A DNA stretch of 64,000 bases from Oasisia sp. SBJ-2009 (Eukaryota; Annelida; Polychaeta; Sabellida; Siboglinidae): assembly GCA_964017155.1 (NCBI GenBank), contig OZ024864.1, positions 37,221,980 through 37,285,979 on the forward strand, written 5' to 3'. Positions within the stretch are counted from its first letter, which is position 1. Each line of letters opens with the position of its first letter. A program made the position numbers and the translations under genes. Shown in pieces: positions 62,662 through 64,000 of the stretch. Below the pieces are notes generated by a model. That model worked only from the letters and a program-made list of their open reading frames with translations, ran no database searches and was not told where the DNA came from.

Positions 62662-64000
62662 TTGTGCTCGACGTACTTCTGATTGTTTTCCTTCTCTCTG
62701 TTATTGATCATTTCATTGCAAGGGGGGGTCACACGATACCCTAGATATTGTGGATGACTGTGTAAGGAATTTTGCTGATTGACTTGTACTTCGTCCTAGC
62801 ATGTTTGTTTTATCAGTCCTCACTCAGATCATTAGAACCAGGAGATTACCTATGTCTAAGGGCAACTCCAAGAAATCCCAGTAACTACCTGACTGATAAC
62901 ATGACTACAGTAGCAACAAGATGAGAAGCTTAAACTTCAAAATACACATTTACGTCGTTCTTGTCCTCCGTACATGCAAAAGGTAGCTTGAATTTTGTTG
63001 CATAACATATTAGCTAATGGCTGCAGTTTCAGGTTATTTAACCATCTGTATTTGCCAGTGATTGAGAATTACTGTCAGTGTGACGTCTGGCTGAAACCTC
63101 AACAGATTGTGACAGACGGCAGTTTTCATGAAGTTGGGGAAAAGCTAAAATATTCTCTTACAGGGGTGAACTTGATTGTCTAGTGATAATTTTTGTGATT
63201 GGTAAATATTTGGATGAACGTGCTGATTTTTTTGTTACCACAAAAATAACAATAACGTGATCCATTTGTCTCATTTATTGTCAATCCTGCAATATAGTTT
63301 CTCAAAGCTGGTGTTACATCTGCAGCACTAAGCAAACATTTTCAAAAGATAATATAATGCGTTTTAATAAATATTACAACTTCTGTAAGTTGATTTTACA
63401 AGTATAATATACCATTCTACTGAAGGTAACTGGCTAAACCTGGTAAAGTTGCTACATGCAGGTACACGTTCTCTTGGATCTTCTACTTGATAATTAAAAC
63501 TGATCACCAGGTGATAATATTTAAATGTACATAAGTATATGTATATATATAACATCCAATAAGTGTAGCAGTTTTCTGAGAATACAAAATTCAGTCATCT
63601 AGACAGTAACTATTAATTAACAAACACTCTGAAGTATCAGTTGAACGTGACAAATGACAAACATTACAGCAACAACAAACTTAATTTAACAACTGGCTAT
63701 GTGCAAGTTATTTCTTGGTTAATTCCCTTTCCCTGTAAACACATGGGTTTCAGTGACTACATAGGCATTAAAATGGTTGGTTTTAGTCAAAATTACTGAC
63801 CAAAAAAGGTAATTTTGCCATATTTACAAAGAACACATTTTGAAATTTGTAGTTTGAAAGATTGCTTATAATTTCCACTATATCCCTGGAATAACCACCA
63901 CAAACCCCTCAGATCTGGGTCCAGTTACATTTGAGCAAGTACTGGTACTTTAGGTCAACTACTGAACATGTGTACAAGTAAGCTCAGCACAGGTTAATGA
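62662..64000. other. Downstream of RPL26, no gene seen
   Basis: AT-rich sequence without exon-like stretches to the window end. Confidence 0.6.

Overview
The window is nuclear DNA from an animal. Genes are split by GT-AG introns, microsatellites are dense, and there are LINE, SINE and hAT-type repeats and a ribosomal-protein gene hosting intronic snoRNAs. Protein similarity and repeat style suggest a marine lophotrochozoan, most likely a mollusc. That placement is an inference, because no species-specific marker is visible.

Layout. Positions 1 to about 27,000 hold no gene I can recognise. They contain simple repeats, a 1-kb tandem duplication, a tRNA-derived SINE and several hairpins. From 27,391 to 39,415 on the + strand lies a four-exon gene for a secreted protein of 269 residues. 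It has a split signal peptide and a C-terminal helix closely resembling helix D of the IL-6/CLCF1 family of four-helix cytokines. It also has a TATA box with a kappa-B-like site and an AU-rich 3'UTR. This is the most interesting object in the window. Between 39,400 and 45,100 there are repeats and one isolated first exon of fucose mutarotase (FUOM, minus strand). A complete ten-exon ACADSB gene (short/branched-chain acyl-CoA dehydrogenase, minus strand) occupies 45,121-54,846, with two unrelated 5'-truncated LINEs in its introns. Head to head with it is RPL26 (+ strand, 55,585-62,661). RPL26 intron 3 carries seven copies of a box C/D snoRNA matching U25 (SNORD25), arranged in a higher-order tandem repeat that an hAT-like element has interrupted.

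How the parts relate. RPL26 and its intronic snoRNAs both serve the ribosome: one is a 60S protein, the other guides 18S 2'-O-methylation. ACADSB acts in mitochondrial isoleucine breakdown. The cytokine-like gene is a separate, probably inducible, signalling gene. By eye, CpG is common to the left of about 43 kb and scarce in the introns to the right. This would fit mosaic gene-body methylation over the housekeeping genes but not over the cytokine locus.
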